A stretch of DNA of 64,000 nucleotides. It comes from Plantactinospora endophytica (GTDB lineage Bacteria > Actinomycetota > Actinomycetes > Mycobacteriales > Micromonosporaceae). Position 1 is the first letter of the stretch. Each line of letters begins with the position of its first letter. Shown here piece after piece: positions 17,692 through 25,366 of this stretch. The translations under genes and the position numbers were made by a program. The notes under the pieces are model-generated. The model made no database searches. It was not told where the DNA came from and worked only from the letters and a program-made list of their open reading frames with translations. The DNA lies in assembly GCF_016862915.1 (NCBI RefSeq), contig NZ_BONW01000002.1:62001-126000 (forward strand). Direction: 5' to 3'.

Positions 17692-18453
17692 GTGTCAGCC
17701 ACCCGAATGATGATTCTCGGCCTGGTCCGGTGGATGCAACCGGTGCACGGCTATGACGTACGTCGCGAGCTGCTGAGCTGGAGCGCGGACAAGTGGGCGA
17801 ACGTCCAGCCCGGTTCGATCTACCACGCGCTGCGCAAGCTGACCGAGGAGGGGTTGTTACGGGAGGTTGCCACCGAGCAGGTCGGCGCCCGCCCGGCCCG
17901 GGTCACGTACGGGATCACGTCCAAGGGTGAGGACGAGTTCCAGGGCCTGCTCAGGGGACACTGGTGGAACCTCGGCGAGGTGGTCGACCCGTTCTTCGCG
18001 GCCTTCTCCTTCCTGCCGGCGCTGCCCCGGGACGAGGCGTCGGCGGCGCTGCGCAACCGGGCCCGGCTGCTGCGGGCGGTCAACGACAGCCTGCGGGCGG
18101 CGATGGAGTCCGGCTGGATGAAGGACGACAAGCCGGTACACGTCGGTTGGATGTGGCAGTTGTCGATCGCCCGGGCGGAGGGGGAGATCGGCTGGTGCGA
18201 GCGGATCGCCGACCTGATCGACGCCGGGGTGCCGTACCTGCCGGAGGACTACGCGGAGGAGCCCGCGTGGGCGCAGTTCGGCACCCTGGTCGCCGAGGCG
18301 ACCTGGCACGGCGGCCCGACGCCGGACCGGCCGTCCCCGGATCAGTCGTCTCCGGATCAGCCGTCCTCGAATCAGTCGTCTCCGGATCAGCCGTCCCCGG
18401 AGCGGTCGTCCCGGGAGCAGCCGTCCCCGACGGTGGACGGTGAGAGAACGTAG
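17692..18453 (+). CDS. PadR family regulator of the adjacent ABC exporter
   Basis: A 253-residue PadR regulator of the long (PadR-s1, with Vir_act_alpha_C domain) type. The winged helix is at about residues 1-85 (MMILGLVRWMQPVHGYDVRREL, VQPGSIYHALRKLTEEGLL, YGITSKGEDEF); an alpha-helical dimerisation domain follows to about 205. The tail (about 205-250) is low complexity, built of PSPDQSSPDQPSS-like repeats. The start is set at GTG 17692 because TACGCT lies 7 nt upstream and there is no Shine-Dalgarno; a TTG at 17671 would be inside the promoter. It precedes a DrrA/DrrB-type exporter and shares an operator element with it, the classic arrangement of a PadR repressor released by the exported compound. 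Confidence 0.9.
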   Translation: MSATRMMILGLVRWMQPVHGYDVRRELLSWSADKWANVQPGSIYHALRKLTEEGLLREVATEQVGARPARVTYGITSKGEDEFQGLLRGHWWNLGEVVDPFFAAFSFLPALPRDEASAALRNRARLLRAVNDSLRAAMESGWMKDDKPVHVGWMWQLSIARAEGEIGWCERIADLIDAGVPYLPEDYAEEPAWAQFGTLVAEATWHGGPTPDRPSPDQSSPDQPSSNQSSPDQPSPERSSREQPSPTVDGERT

Positions 18454-18459
18454 GTCGAC

Positions 18460-18481
18460 GCGTAATAATCAACGTTGACTA
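18460..18481 (-). promoter_or_regulatory. PadR operator copy 2 (exporter promoter)
   Basis: Reverse-orientation copy of the element at 17662-17683, containing the palindrome TCAACGTTGA. It overlaps the -35 hexamer of the exporter promoter, so binding should block transcription. Confidence 0.7.
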
Positions 18482-18504
18482 GATGCGTTATATCGCGTTA
18501 GCCT
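18475..18504 (+). promoter_or_regulatory. Exporter promoter
   Basis: TTGACT (18475-18480), 18-nt spacer, TAGCCT (18499-18504). The start site would be about 80 nt before the ATPase ATG at 18592, giving a conventional leader with a Shine-Dalgarno. Confidence 0.6.
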
Positions 18505-18591
18505 GCCGGCAGCGTTTGCGGTGGGCGCCTTCTGGCGTGCCCCGGGGGATGGGGCCGGTGGGGATGCCGGTCCGGCTGACCAGGAGCAGGC

Positions 18592-19551
18592 ATGATCGAG
18601 ACAAAGGGGCTGCGGAAGTCGTTCCGCTCCCGACAGGGCAGGGAGAAGAAGTCCGTCGACGCGGTCCGCGGCGTCGACCTCGTGGTGGCCGAGGGGGAGA
18701 TCTTCGGCTTCCTCGGCCCGAACGGCGCGGGCAAGACCACCACGCTGCGGATGCTCGCCACACTCATCGAGCCGGACGGCGGCGAGGCGAACATCGCCGG
18801 TGTCGACCTGCGGACCAATCCGGGAGAGGTGCGGCGCCGGATCGGCTACGTGGCCCAGGGCGGCAGCACCTGGGACGAGTCGACCGCCCGCGAGGAACTG
18901 GTGCTGCACGCCCGGATGTACGGCCTCAGCAAGGCCGAGGCGCAGCAGCGGGCCGTACGCGCCCTGGCGGCGTTCCAACTCACCGAGTACGCCGACCGCA
19001 AGTGCAAGACGTACTCCGGCGGCCAGCGTCGCCGGGTGGACATCGCGCTCGGCATCATCCACGAGCCGAAGATCGTCTTCCTGGACGAGCCGACCACCGG
19101 CCTCGACCCGCAGAGCCGGGCGCACATGTGGGACGAGATCCGCCGGCTGCGCGCCGAGGGGATGACCGTCTTCATCACCACGCACTACCTGGACGAGGCG
19201 GACGCGCTCTGCGACCGGATCGCCATCATGGACCACGGCGAGGTGGTCGCCGAGGGGACTCCGGCGGAGTTGAAGCGGGAGATCTCCGGCGACGTGGTGC
19301 TGGTCGCCATCGAAGGTTCGGCCCCGGAGGCCGCCGGCAAGGTGCTGGAGACCGAGCCCTACGTCACCCGGCTGGAGGCCACGGACGACGGCGGGCTCCG
19401 GCTCTACGTCAACGACGGCGCCCGGGACATGCCGCAGATCCTCCGCGCGCTGGACGCCGCCGGCATCACGCTCAGCTCGATCGAGCTGCACCGACCGAGC
19501 CTCGACGACGTTTTCCTCACCAAGACCGGCCGCTCGCTGCGCGAGTCCTGA
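18592..19551 (+). CDS. ABC transporter ATPase, daunorubicin-resistance (DrrA) type
   Basis: A 319-residue cytosolic ATPase. Walker A GPNGAGKTTT (about residues 43-52), Q-loop VAQGGSTWDEST, signature YSGGQRRRVD, Walker B IVFLDEPTTGLDPQSR and switch His in ITTHYLDEADAL. The C-terminal 80 residues (after about 235) match the DrrA-type extension ending in SLDDVFLTKTGRSLRES, which in DrrA contributes to subunit assembly. AGGAGCAGGC precedes the ATG. The permease gene follows after 35 nt. With the PadR gene upstream it forms a drug- or metabolite-efflux cassette. Confidence 0.93.
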   Translation: MIETKGLRKSFRSRQGREKKSVDAVRGVDLVVAEGEIFGFLGPNGAGKTTTLRMLATLIEPDGGEANIAGVDLRTNPGEVRRRIGYVAQGGSTWDESTAREELVLHARMYGLSKAEAQQRAVRALAAFQLTEYADRKCKTYSGGQRRRVDIALGIIHEPKIVFLDEPTTGLDPQSRAHMWDEIRRLRAEGMTVFITTHYLDEADALCDRIAIMDHGEVVAEGTPAELKREISGDVVLVAIEGSAPEAAGKVLETEPYVTRLEATDDGGLRLYVNDGARDMPQILRALDAAGITLSSIELHRPSLDDVFLTKTGRSLRES

Positions 19552-19586
19552 CCGCTCGCCGCGTACCGCCGAACAGGAGACCTGGA

Positions 19587-20342
19587 ATGAAATTCGCCCG
19601 CGACACATGGTTGATCTTCCAGCGGCAGTTCCTGCTGCTGGTCCGCCAGCCCGTCTGGCTCTTCGTCGGCATCTTCCAGCCGGTGATGTACCTGCTGCTC
19701 TTCGCCCCGCTGCTCAAGCCCGCGTTGCAGGCGTCCAGCAACGCCGAGGCGTACCGGATCTTCGTGCCCGGCCTGCTGGTGCTGCTCGCCATCTTCGGCG
19801 GCCTGTTCCAGGGCTTCGGCCTGATCGCCGAGCTGCGCGCCGGGGTGATCGAACGATCCCGGGTCACCCCGGTCAGCCGGCTCGCCCTGCTGCTCGGCCG
19901 GTCGCTGCGCGACGTGGTGTCGCTGATCGCCCAGGCGATCATCATCACCCTGCTGGCGCTGGCCTTCGGGCTCTCGGTGTTCATCGGGGACCTGCTACTG
20001 GCATACCTGATGCTGGCCCTGATCGCACTGATGACCTCGGCCCTGTCGTACGGGATCGCACTGGTGGTGAAGAGCGAGGACGCGCTGGCGCCGCTGATGA
20101 ACACGATCGCCCAACCGGTCCTGCTGCTCTCCGGCATCCTGCTGCCGCTGAACTTCGCGCCCGGCTGGTTGCAGGGGATCGCCGACTGGAACCCGTTCTC
20201 CTGGGCGGTCGACGGCGCCCGGGCGCTCTTCGCCGGCGACCTCGGCAACGACGCGGTCTGGCAGGGCCTGTCGGTGATGGCGGTGATCACGGCGCTCGCC
20301 GTGGTCTGGGCCGCACGAGAGTTCGCCCGCAGCGTCCGCTGA
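19587..20342 (+). CDS. ABC-2 type exporter permease, DrrB type
   Basis: A 251-residue membrane protein with six hydrophobic segments (about residues 25-48, 62-85, 105-135, 140-165, 170-195, 225-245). Features of the DrrB/ABC2_membrane family are ARDTWLIFQRQFLLLVRQPV at the start, the elbow loop ERSRVTPVSRLALLLGRSLRD, and the terminal NPFSWAVDGARALF. AGGAG precedes the ATG. It forms the channel for the DrrA-type ATPase encoded 35 nt upstream, presumably exporting a small hydrophobic compound; the substrate is unknown. Confidence 0.92.
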   Translation: MKFARDTWLIFQRQFLLLVRQPVWLFVGIFQPVMYLLLFAPLLKPALQASSNAEAYRIFVPGLLVLLAIFGGLFQGFGLIAELRAGVIERSRVTPVSRLALLLGRSLRDVVSLIAQAIIITLLALAFGLSVFIGDLLLAYLMLALIALMTSALSYGIALVVKSEDALAPLMNTIAQPVLLLSGILLPLNFAPGWLQGIADWNPFSWAVDGARALFAGDLGNDAVWQGLSVMAVITALAVVWAAREFARSVR

Positions 20343-20376
20343 CGCTACCCATCGGGTACGGGCTGCTCGACGGGTA

Positions 20377-20410
20377 CGGGTGGAGTCGGGTTTCTCGCCG
20401 GCTCCACCCG
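20377..20410. terminator. Hairpin between convergent genes
   Basis: CGGGTGGAG (20377-20385) pairs with CTCCACCCG (20402-20410), with an inner CGG/CCG. It separates the exporter operon from the methyltransferase gene on the other strand. Confidence 0.6.
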
Positions 20411-20456
20411 TTGCCTGGTCGGGTCGATGTCGTGCGGTTCCCGGTGCCGGTGCCGA

Positions 20457-21110
20457 TCAGCGGCGGCGGGCCAGGGTCAGGCCGTCGGCGATCGGCAGCA
20501 TCACCAACTCGACCCGCCCGTCCGTCAGCACTGCCTCGTTGAACTCGGCGATCGCCTGGTCGGCGACGGTCTGCGGGGCCAGAATCCGGCCACCCCGAAG
20601 CACGTTGTCCACCACGATCAGCCCACCCGTACGCATCCTCGGCACCAACTCGGCCCAATAGGTCAGGTAGCCCGGCTTGTCGGCGTCGATGAAGACGAAG
20701 TCGAGGTACGGCTCCGTCGGCAGGGCGCGCAGCGTGTCGGCGGCGGGGCCGATCCGCAGCTCGATCCGGTCCTCGACCCCGGCCCGCGCCCAGTAGCGGC
20801 GGGCGACCGCCGTGTACTCCTCCGAGATGTCGAAGCACGTCAACCGGCCGTCGTCGGGCAGGCCACGGGCGATCGCCAACGACGAGAGCCCGGTGAAGGT
20901 GCCGACCTCGACCGCCTGCCGGGCGTTCACCAGGCGGGTCAGGAAGGTGAGCAGTCCGGCCTGCTCCGGAGCGATCTGCATACCGGCGTCGGCCGGCAGC
21001 AGGGACACGGTCTCGTCGATCAGTTCCCGGGTCAGCTCGTCCGGCGGCGAGCCGTGCGCCAGGACGTACGCGTGCAGGTCTGCGGTGAGCGGAATTGATT
21101 TCGTCGGCAC
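20457..21110 (-). CDS. Class I SAM-dependent O-methyltransferase (catechol-OMT/caffeoyl-CoA type)
   Basis: A 217-residue methyltransferase of the Methyltransf_3 family. SAM contacts are VEVGTFTGLSSLAIARGL (motif I), LTCFDISEEY (post-I), and metal/substrate residues lie in FVFIDADKPGYLTYW and IVVDNVLRGG. This family methylates catechol-like hydroxyls with a divalent metal; the substrate here is unknown. Start GTG 21110 has TAGCGT 6 nt upstream and no Shine-Dalgarno, so the mRNA is probably leaderless. It lies between the exporter and maf; M. tuberculosis has other genes (sseA) at this place, so the neighbour is not part of the conserved core. Confidence 0.92.
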   Translation of the reverse strand: MPTKSIPLTADLHAYVLAHGSPPDELTRELIDETVSLLPADAGMQIAPEQAGLLTFLTRLVNARQAVEVGTFTGLSSLAIARGLPDDGRLTCFDISEEYTAVARRYWARAGVEDRIELRIGPAADTLRALPTEPYLDFVFIDADKPGYLTYWAELVPRMRTGGLIVVDNVLRGGRILAPQTVADQAIAEFNEAVLTDGRVELVMLPIADGLTLARRR

Positions 21111-21116
21111 GGCTCG

Positions 21117-21122
21117 ACGCTA
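21117..21122 (-). promoter_or_regulatory. -10 element of leaderless promoter (O-methyltransferase)
   Basis: TAGCGT on the minus strand, 6 nt before GTG 21110. Confidence 0.6.
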
Positions 21123-21154
21123 TTCCACAATTGTCGGCGGCGGGTACCGGTTCG

Positions 21155-21877
21155 TCAGTGTGGGCCGGCGGGCGCCGTACCCCCGTCGGACCAGAGATCG
21201 GTGATCCGCAGGTCGAGTTCGCCGAGCAGGTTGCGGAAGAGTGGGAGGGAGAGCCCGATCACGGTACCGGGATCCCCGTCGACCCGGTCGACGAACGGGC
21301 CGCCCAGCCCGTCGATGGTGAACGCGCCCGCCACCTGCAACGGCTCACCCGTCGCCACGTACGCGACGATCTCGTCGTCGGTGATCTCCGCGAAGTACAC
21401 AGCGGTGGCGGCGACCCGGGCCACCTCGCGTCCGGTCGACAGGTCGATCAGGCAGTGCCCGGTGTGCAGTACGCCGCTCTTGCCGCGCATTGCCTGCCAG
21501 CGGCGGACCGCCTCGTCCGCGTCGGCCGGCTTGCCGAGAATCTCGCCGTCGAACGCGAGCACCGAGTCGCAGCCGAGCACGAGCGTCCGTCCATCGACCG
21601 GGTGTGGTTCGGCGTCGCCGAGGCTGCCACCGCTACTGCCGCTGAATGTGCTGGCGTCAGCGCTGCTGGAGCGGTCCTGGCGCAGCCGCTCGGCTACTGT
21701 CCGTGCCTTCAACTGGGCCAGTGTGAGGCTCAGCGCCTCCGGGGTCGAGGGGTCCACCTGCGACTCGTCGACGCCGCTGACCAGCACCTCCGGCTCGATG
21801 CCGGCGGCATGTAGGAGCTTGCGTCGGGCCGGGCTCGCCGAGGCGAGTACCAGGCGTAGCCGATTTGTCGTACGCAC
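21155..21877 (-). CDS. maf: Maf family nucleoside-triphosphate pyrophosphatase
   Basis: A 240-residue cytosolic house-cleaning enzyme that hydrolyses non-canonical NTPs (dTTP/UTP or m7GTP types) to NMP and PPi. The start motif LVLASASPARRKLL binds the phosphates; GCDSVLAFDGEILGKP holds the catalytic Asp/Lys region and INDGLGGPFVDR-like AFTIDGLGGPF closes the site. A Ser/Gly-rich insert (about residues 83-100) lengthens the loop before the GCDS strand relative to the usual 200-residue enzymes. Start GTG 21877 is chosen because TAGCGT lies 8 nt upstream and the family starts a few residues before LVLASAS; a codon at 21910 would add 11 residues. In mycobacteria maf directly follows accD5-accE5; here a secretion module separates maf from accE. 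Confidence 0.93.
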   Translation of the reverse strand: MRTTNRLRLVLASASPARRKLLHAAGIEPEVLVSGVDESQVDPSTPEALSLTLAQLKARTVAERLRQDRSSSADASTFSGSSGGSLGDAEPHPVDGRTLVLGCDSVLAFDGEILGKPADADEAVRRWQAMRGKSGVLHTGHCLIDLSTGREVARVAATAVYFAEITDDEIVAYVATGEPLQVAGAFTIDGLGGPFVDRVDGDPGTVIGLSLPLFRNLLGELDLRITDLWSDGGTAPAGPH

Positions 21878-21885
21878 GGCGGCCA

Positions 21886-21891
21886 ACGCTA
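21886..21891 (-). promoter_or_regulatory. -10 element, near-leaderless promoter (maf)
   Basis: TAGCGT on the minus strand, 8 nt before GTG 21877. Confidence 0.5.
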
Positions 21892-21945
21892 CCCGGCCCG
21901 GAGCTGACAACCTACGTTCGGGCCGGGCCTGCGCGGGTCGTCGGT

Positions 21946-23100
21946 TCAGAGCCGGCGCGGCTGTTGCCGTCGGCGCATCAGCAGTACCACCAACAGCGTC
22001 ACCAACAGGCCGATGACAACGAGAGCGACCAGGGCGCCGACGAGGATCGTCGAGCCGACACTCGACTTGTTCTCGGGATCTGGAGCGGCGTTGCCGGCGG
22101 GTTGGCTCTGAGTGGGGCTCGGCGCGGCGCTCGAAGTGGCGTTCGCGCCGCCCTCCAGCGGAGGTACGTCGGCCGTCAGCGCCTTGACCAGGTTCAGTAC
22201 GCCGTACCCGTACTCCTCGTCCCGACCCGGCGCACCCTTGTCGTCAGCAGTCGCCGTCAACCGGTGTACGACTTCCTCCGCCGACAGATCCGGAAACTTG
22301 CTCCGTACGAGCGCAGCCGCCCCAGCAACAATCGCCGTCGAGGGCGAGGTGCCAGTGCCGGTTCGATAACGTCCATCTACGGAGGTACTAACAATTCCTA
22401 CCCCAGGTGCGCTAAGAGAAAGCCTGCTGCCCGTCACGGAGATGTCGGCGTGCTCTCCTTTCTGGTCGGTCGCGCCAACTGCGACGACTCCCGTTGCTGC
22501 GGCCGGAAATTGGATTAGAAAATCCCCTGGCCTGTTGCCGGCTGCTGCGATGATTACGATATCCGCCTCGAATGCCGCCCGCAGTGCGGCATTGAGGCGA
22601 GGTGTCGATCCCCCGCCTGAGGAAATGCTGATTACGTCGACTCGTTTCGATACTGCCCATTCAATGGCCTTGGCGGTATCGTCGATGTCGCCGGCCCCGC
22701 CAGTTCCCGTCCCGTCTTGTATCGGCATTATCTTGGCCTTGGGTGCGATTCCTAAAGCCCCAGCACTTCCGCGGCCGTGGGCGGCAACCAAGCCGGCCAT
22801 GCCGGTTCCGTGCCCGCCAGGGTCGCTATCTCGGCGCCCGTCTCCTGAACCCCTCGCGGCGGTAACAGTGCCTGGTAGCAGGTTATTTCTGAGGTCGGGA
22901 TGGGGGTCGACGCCGGTATCTATGACGGCGACAGTCACCCCCTGACCTTGGCTAACTTTGTGTGCTTCAGCGATCTTCAGGTACTTCAGATGCCATTGAT
23001 TGCTACGCAGTTGGTCGGCCCTGGCTGCCGTTGCTGGCAAAAAGGCGACGGCCGTGGCGCAAAGAAGCGCCACGGCCGTGCGGGCCGTGCGGAAGATCAC
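21946..23100 (-). CDS. mycP: Type VII secretion-associated serine protease, mycosin
   Basis: A 384-residue membrane-anchored subtilase (S8). A signal peptide (1-28, ending TAARADQ) is followed by the catalytic domain: Asp61 in VAVIDTGVD, His97 in GGHGTGMAG, oxyanion Asn189 and Ser252 in GTGTSPSTA. A Pro/Ser-rich linker (about 320-350) leads to one C-terminal membrane helix (about 354-378) and a short RRRQQPRRL tail. This is the mycosin layout, so the protease faces outward. Mycosins are needed for ESX/type VII secretion. The start overlaps the stop of the PPE-like gene (ATGA). Third-position A/T is clearly more frequent than in flanking genes, suggesting transfer. No eccB/C/D/E genes are in the window. 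Confidence 0.92.
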   Translation of the reverse strand: MIFRTARTAVALLCATAVAFLPATAARADQLRSNQWHLKYLKIAEAHKVSQGQGVTVAVIDTGVDPHPDLRNNLLPGTVTAARGSGDGRRDSDPGGHGTGMAGLVAAHGRGSAGALGIAPKAKIMPIQDGTGTGGAGDIDDTAKAIEWAVSKRVDVISISSGGGSTPRLNAALRAAFEADIVIIAAAGNRPGDFLIQFPAAATGVVAVGATDQKGEHADISVTGSRLSLSAPGVGIVSTSVDGRYRTGTGTSPSTAIVAGAAALVRSKFPDLSAEEVVHRLTATADDKGAPGRDEEYGYGVLNLVKALTADVPPLEGGANATSSAAPSPTQSQPAGNAAPDPENKSSVGSTILVGALVALVVIGLLVTLLVVLLMRRRQQPRRL

Positions 23101-24500
23101 CGTTTATAGCCGATCGCTGGGCCAGGGTCGATTCTTCCGTTTTCGCGAGTTGGCATCACGACCGGTGCAACCCCCTCATCCGTTTCCCAAGGGTTGTCTG
23201 GATCCCAGTGGCGGCTATTTTCCTCTTCTCTGCTCGGGCTACTCGCCCGCGAGCCTGAACCCATCCCGTATGCGTGGCTTGTGCCCATAGCTGAACGGCC
23301 TGCACCCATGGAGGATTTGACTCCGGCACTACCGATTGGCGCGGATCCGCTTCCACCGATCACGCCACCAACAGGATTGATGCGCCGGGCGCCTCCGGTT
23401 CCCGCAGTTGGCTGCGACAGGCCCGTGCCAGGGGCGCCACCAATCAGCCCACCGGGCGGCATGGCTCTGGGGCCGAGCACATTTGGGCCAAGTCCTGCCT
23501 TGTTTGGCCCAGTACCCGGCGGCATTACTGATGTTGTGGGATATCCGGGAGATAGCCCGGGCGGCTTGGCCCCTGACGGCATACCCGGTGGCCTGGTCCC
23601 AGGTGGTAGTCCAGGGGGAACTGGGGGTGGAGGAAGACCGGGGCCGGTGGTTGGCGGAGGTGGTGGGATAACACTCGGTGGCGTTGGCGGCACCGCCGGG
23701 GGAGCTATCGGCCCAGTGCCACCGAGTATCGGACCTGTACTAGGCGCAGGTGGCGTCGGCACGACAGTGTGGATGGCCGGAGTCGGAGGCGGGCTGTAGC
23801 TCGCACCCCCACCCGCTGGCATCGGCACAACGGGCGGAAGCACCGGTGGGCTCGAACCGCCCATCGCGCTACTACCACCCGAACCGCCTCCGCTTTCGGA
23901 TTCGTCCTTCGAGCCCTTGGGATTCTTGTAAACCGGAGGCTTTCGGAGCTGTACCTGGGCGGTGGCAAGTTCGCTGCTGAGGCCGTACATGACGTGTCGG
24001 CCGCGCCAGTTGAGGTCTTCCAGGTCGGCCTGGGTGGTGGGCTGCTGGCCAGTAGGCGGCTTGCCGTTGTTCGCCAGCACCGCCGCGTCGTACTGTTCCT
24101 TGGCCTTCGCCTTCGCCTCGTACTCCCGGTTGATCTCCTCCAGGTCCCTGCGGTACTCCCAAAGTGCCTGGGTGACGCCCGTGAGGGTCTGCTGGTTGGC
24201 GACGGCAGTGTCGTAGACGCCCTGCACGGTCTGGATGAGGTAGTCGAGCCGTGAAACGTAGGCCCTCGACGCCTCGCTCCTCTCCGGCGGCCATGCCTCC
24301 ATCAGGTTGTCGCGGTACTGCTTCAACCGTGACAGGTGCAGCGAGCTGAGCTCGGAAGTCTTCCGCCAGCCGCTGACGTGCTGCCAGTGTGTGTCTGTCT
24401 GCTGGTTGGCCAGCAGCGCCCACATCTGGGGAACGTTCTGCGACGTCCAGTTGGTCGTACCGGAGATCTGGCCGCTCCCGCCGCCTCCGTCATCAAGCAT
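23097..24500 (-). CDS. PPE-like, Pro/Gly-rich type VII secretion substrate candidate
   Basis: A 467-residue protein. The first 210 residues are helical, with a WXG-like hairpin region (HWQHVSGWRKTSELSSLHLSRLKQYRDNLMEAWPP and a second long helix ending LEEINREYEAKAKAKEQYD), resembling the helical domain of PPE/ESX substrates. Residues about 225-430 are a disordered Pro/Gly-rich region with PPGLPPGTRPPGMPSG-type repeats, and the C-terminus holds a small acidic stretch HWDPDNPWETDEGVAP. The start ATG 24500 has GGGGAG upstream; it overlaps the preceding gene by 8 bp and mycP by 4 bp. No signal peptide is present, as expected for ESX substrates. Assignment to PPE is by architecture and context. 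Confidence 0.75.
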   Translation of the reverse strand: MLDDGGGGSGQISGTTNWTSQNVPQMWALLANQQTDTHWQHVSGWRKTSELSSLHLSRLKQYRDNLMEAWPPERSEASRAYVSRLDYLIQTVQGVYDTAVANQQTLTGVTQALWEYRRDLEEINREYEAKAKAKEQYDAAVLANNGKPPTGQQPTTQADLEDLNWRGRHVMYGLSSELATAQVQLRKPPVYKNPKGSKDESESGGGSGGSSAMGGSSPPVLPPVVPMPAGGGASYSPPPTPAIHTVVPTPPAPSTGPILGGTGPIAPPAVPPTPPSVIPPPPPTTGPGLPPPPVPPGLPPGTRPPGMPSGAKPPGLSPGYPTTSVMPPGTGPNKAGLGPNVLGPRAMPPGGLIGGAPGTGLSQPTAGTGGARRINPVGGVIGGSGSAPIGSAGVKSSMGAGRSAMGTSHAYGMGSGSRASSPSREEENSRHWDPDNPWETDEGVAPVVMPTRENGRIDPGPAIGYKR

Positions 24501-24957
24501 TGGGGCTCCCCGTGTTTGCCGTGCCGTCCTGCTGTGTGGTCGTGTTCTGCGATCCCGGCGGCGGCGGTGCCGCTGCACCGGTCTCATCGAGCGCGCTCTC
24601 GACGTCGCTGACCCGAGCGCGCGAGAACGCGTCGGCCTGGCCGTAGTTCCTACTGACCGTCTCGGCGGCCGTGGCGAGCCCGCCGGTGCCGTCTCCGACA
24701 TCCCAGACCCGCGTGGAAGTGTCCTGCTGGACAGTCCGGTGCGCTTTGAAGAACGACACCAACTCCGCGAAGCTCTCGTGCGGCTCAGGCAGGTTCGGCA
24801 GGATGTCCGACTGGACTTCCTCCATGTGTGGGACGTAGTTCTTCTGGACCTCGGCCAGGAGTTGCTGGGCGAACTCTTCCATGCGCTGGATGTCAGCTTC
24901 TATGGCACCGCCGTAGTCGCGCAGCCACGCAGGGCCACGGTCTTCCTCAGGTATCAC
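24493..24957 (-). CDS. WXG100-like helical ESX partner protein
   Basis: A 154-residue, mainly helical acidic protein. Two helices (about 12-45, DYGGAIEADIQRMEEFAQQLLAEVQ, and 58-80, PHESFAELVSFFKAHR) are joined by a Pro turn, and the C-terminal third is a disordered TGAAAPPPPGSQNTTTQ tail. There is no exact WXG motif. First gene of a three-gene overlapping operon with the PPE-like protein and mycosin. In ESX systems PPE proteins are secreted with a helical partner, so this is probably the partner, by context. Start GTG 24957 has GGGGAGAA upstream. Confidence 0.7.
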   Translation of the reverse strand: MIPEEDRGPAWLRDYGGAIEADIQRMEEFAQQLLAEVQKNYVPHMEEVQSDILPNLPEPHESFAELVSFFKAHRTVQQDTSTRVWDVGDGTGGLATAAETVSRNYGQADAFSRARVSDVESALDETGAAAPPPPGSQNTTTQQDGTANTGSPNA

Positions 24958-25047
24958 GTCTTCTCCCCAGGTGCTACGTACTGCCCCATACCAAGGTTAG
25001 TGGGTATGTGCCGGTGTGGGCAGCCCCGTTAGGTAGCCCGGCGCAGG

Positions 25048-25275
25048 TCAGTGTGGAAGGCCGGAGAGCCGCCAGGCGTCACGGCCGGTACGCGTCGGCA
25101 TGCCGGACGGCGACACTGTGCCAGCGCGACCGTGTCGTGCCCAGGTCGACGTGGCAGCCGGTCGGACCGATGTGGCCGGTCGGGACCGGAGCAGGACCGC
25201 CCCGACCAGCGCCGCCAGCTCCTCCGGTGTGGGCGTACCTCGGAGCACCCGGAGCAGCGGTTCTTCGTCAGCCAT
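25048..25275 (-). CDS. accE: Acyl-CoA carboxylase epsilon subunit
   Basis: A 75-residue protein. The start MADEEPLLRVLRGTPTPEELAALVGAVL is the conserved helix of actinobacterial AccE, and the C-terminal WRLSGLPH matches the usual W(R)xSGLP ending; the middle is variable and basic. AccE stabilises the complex of the AccA and AccD subunits. It is easily missed because it is short and overlapped by longer shadow frames. It normally lies next to accD; here accD is 7.2 kb away and accE has its own TACCCT hexamer 7 nt before the ATG, so it is transcribed alone, divergently from the kinase gene. Confidence 0.88.
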   Translation of the reverse strand: MADEEPLLRVLRGTPTPEELAALVGAVLLRSRPATSVRPAATSTWARHGRAGTVSPSGMPTRTGRDAWRLSGLPH

Positions 25276-25282
25276 GGCAATG

Positions 25283-25288
25283 AGGGTA
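25283..25288 (-). promoter_or_regulatory. -10 element of leaderless promoter (accE)
   Basis: TACCCT on the minus strand, 7 nt before the ATG at 25275. Confidence 0.55.
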
Positions 25289-25354
25289 CGTCGTCGTCAA
25301 TTGGTCGGAGTCTCAGATAGGCGTGCCGAGGGTGTGACACTTGTTGCCGTTGGG

Positions 25355-25360
25355 TACGGT
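25355..25360 (+). promoter_or_regulatory. -10 element of leaderless promoter (Ser/Thr kinase)
   Basis: TACGGT, 6 nt before GTG 25367; GTGACA at 25334-25339 is a possible -35 (15-nt spacer). Confidence 0.6.
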
Positions 25361-25366
25361 CCCAGC

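Noticed and set aside
25029-25340. 103-codon minus-strand frame over accE
   Set aside because: The accE frame has family sequence and a promoter; the longer frame is an out-of-frame shadow.
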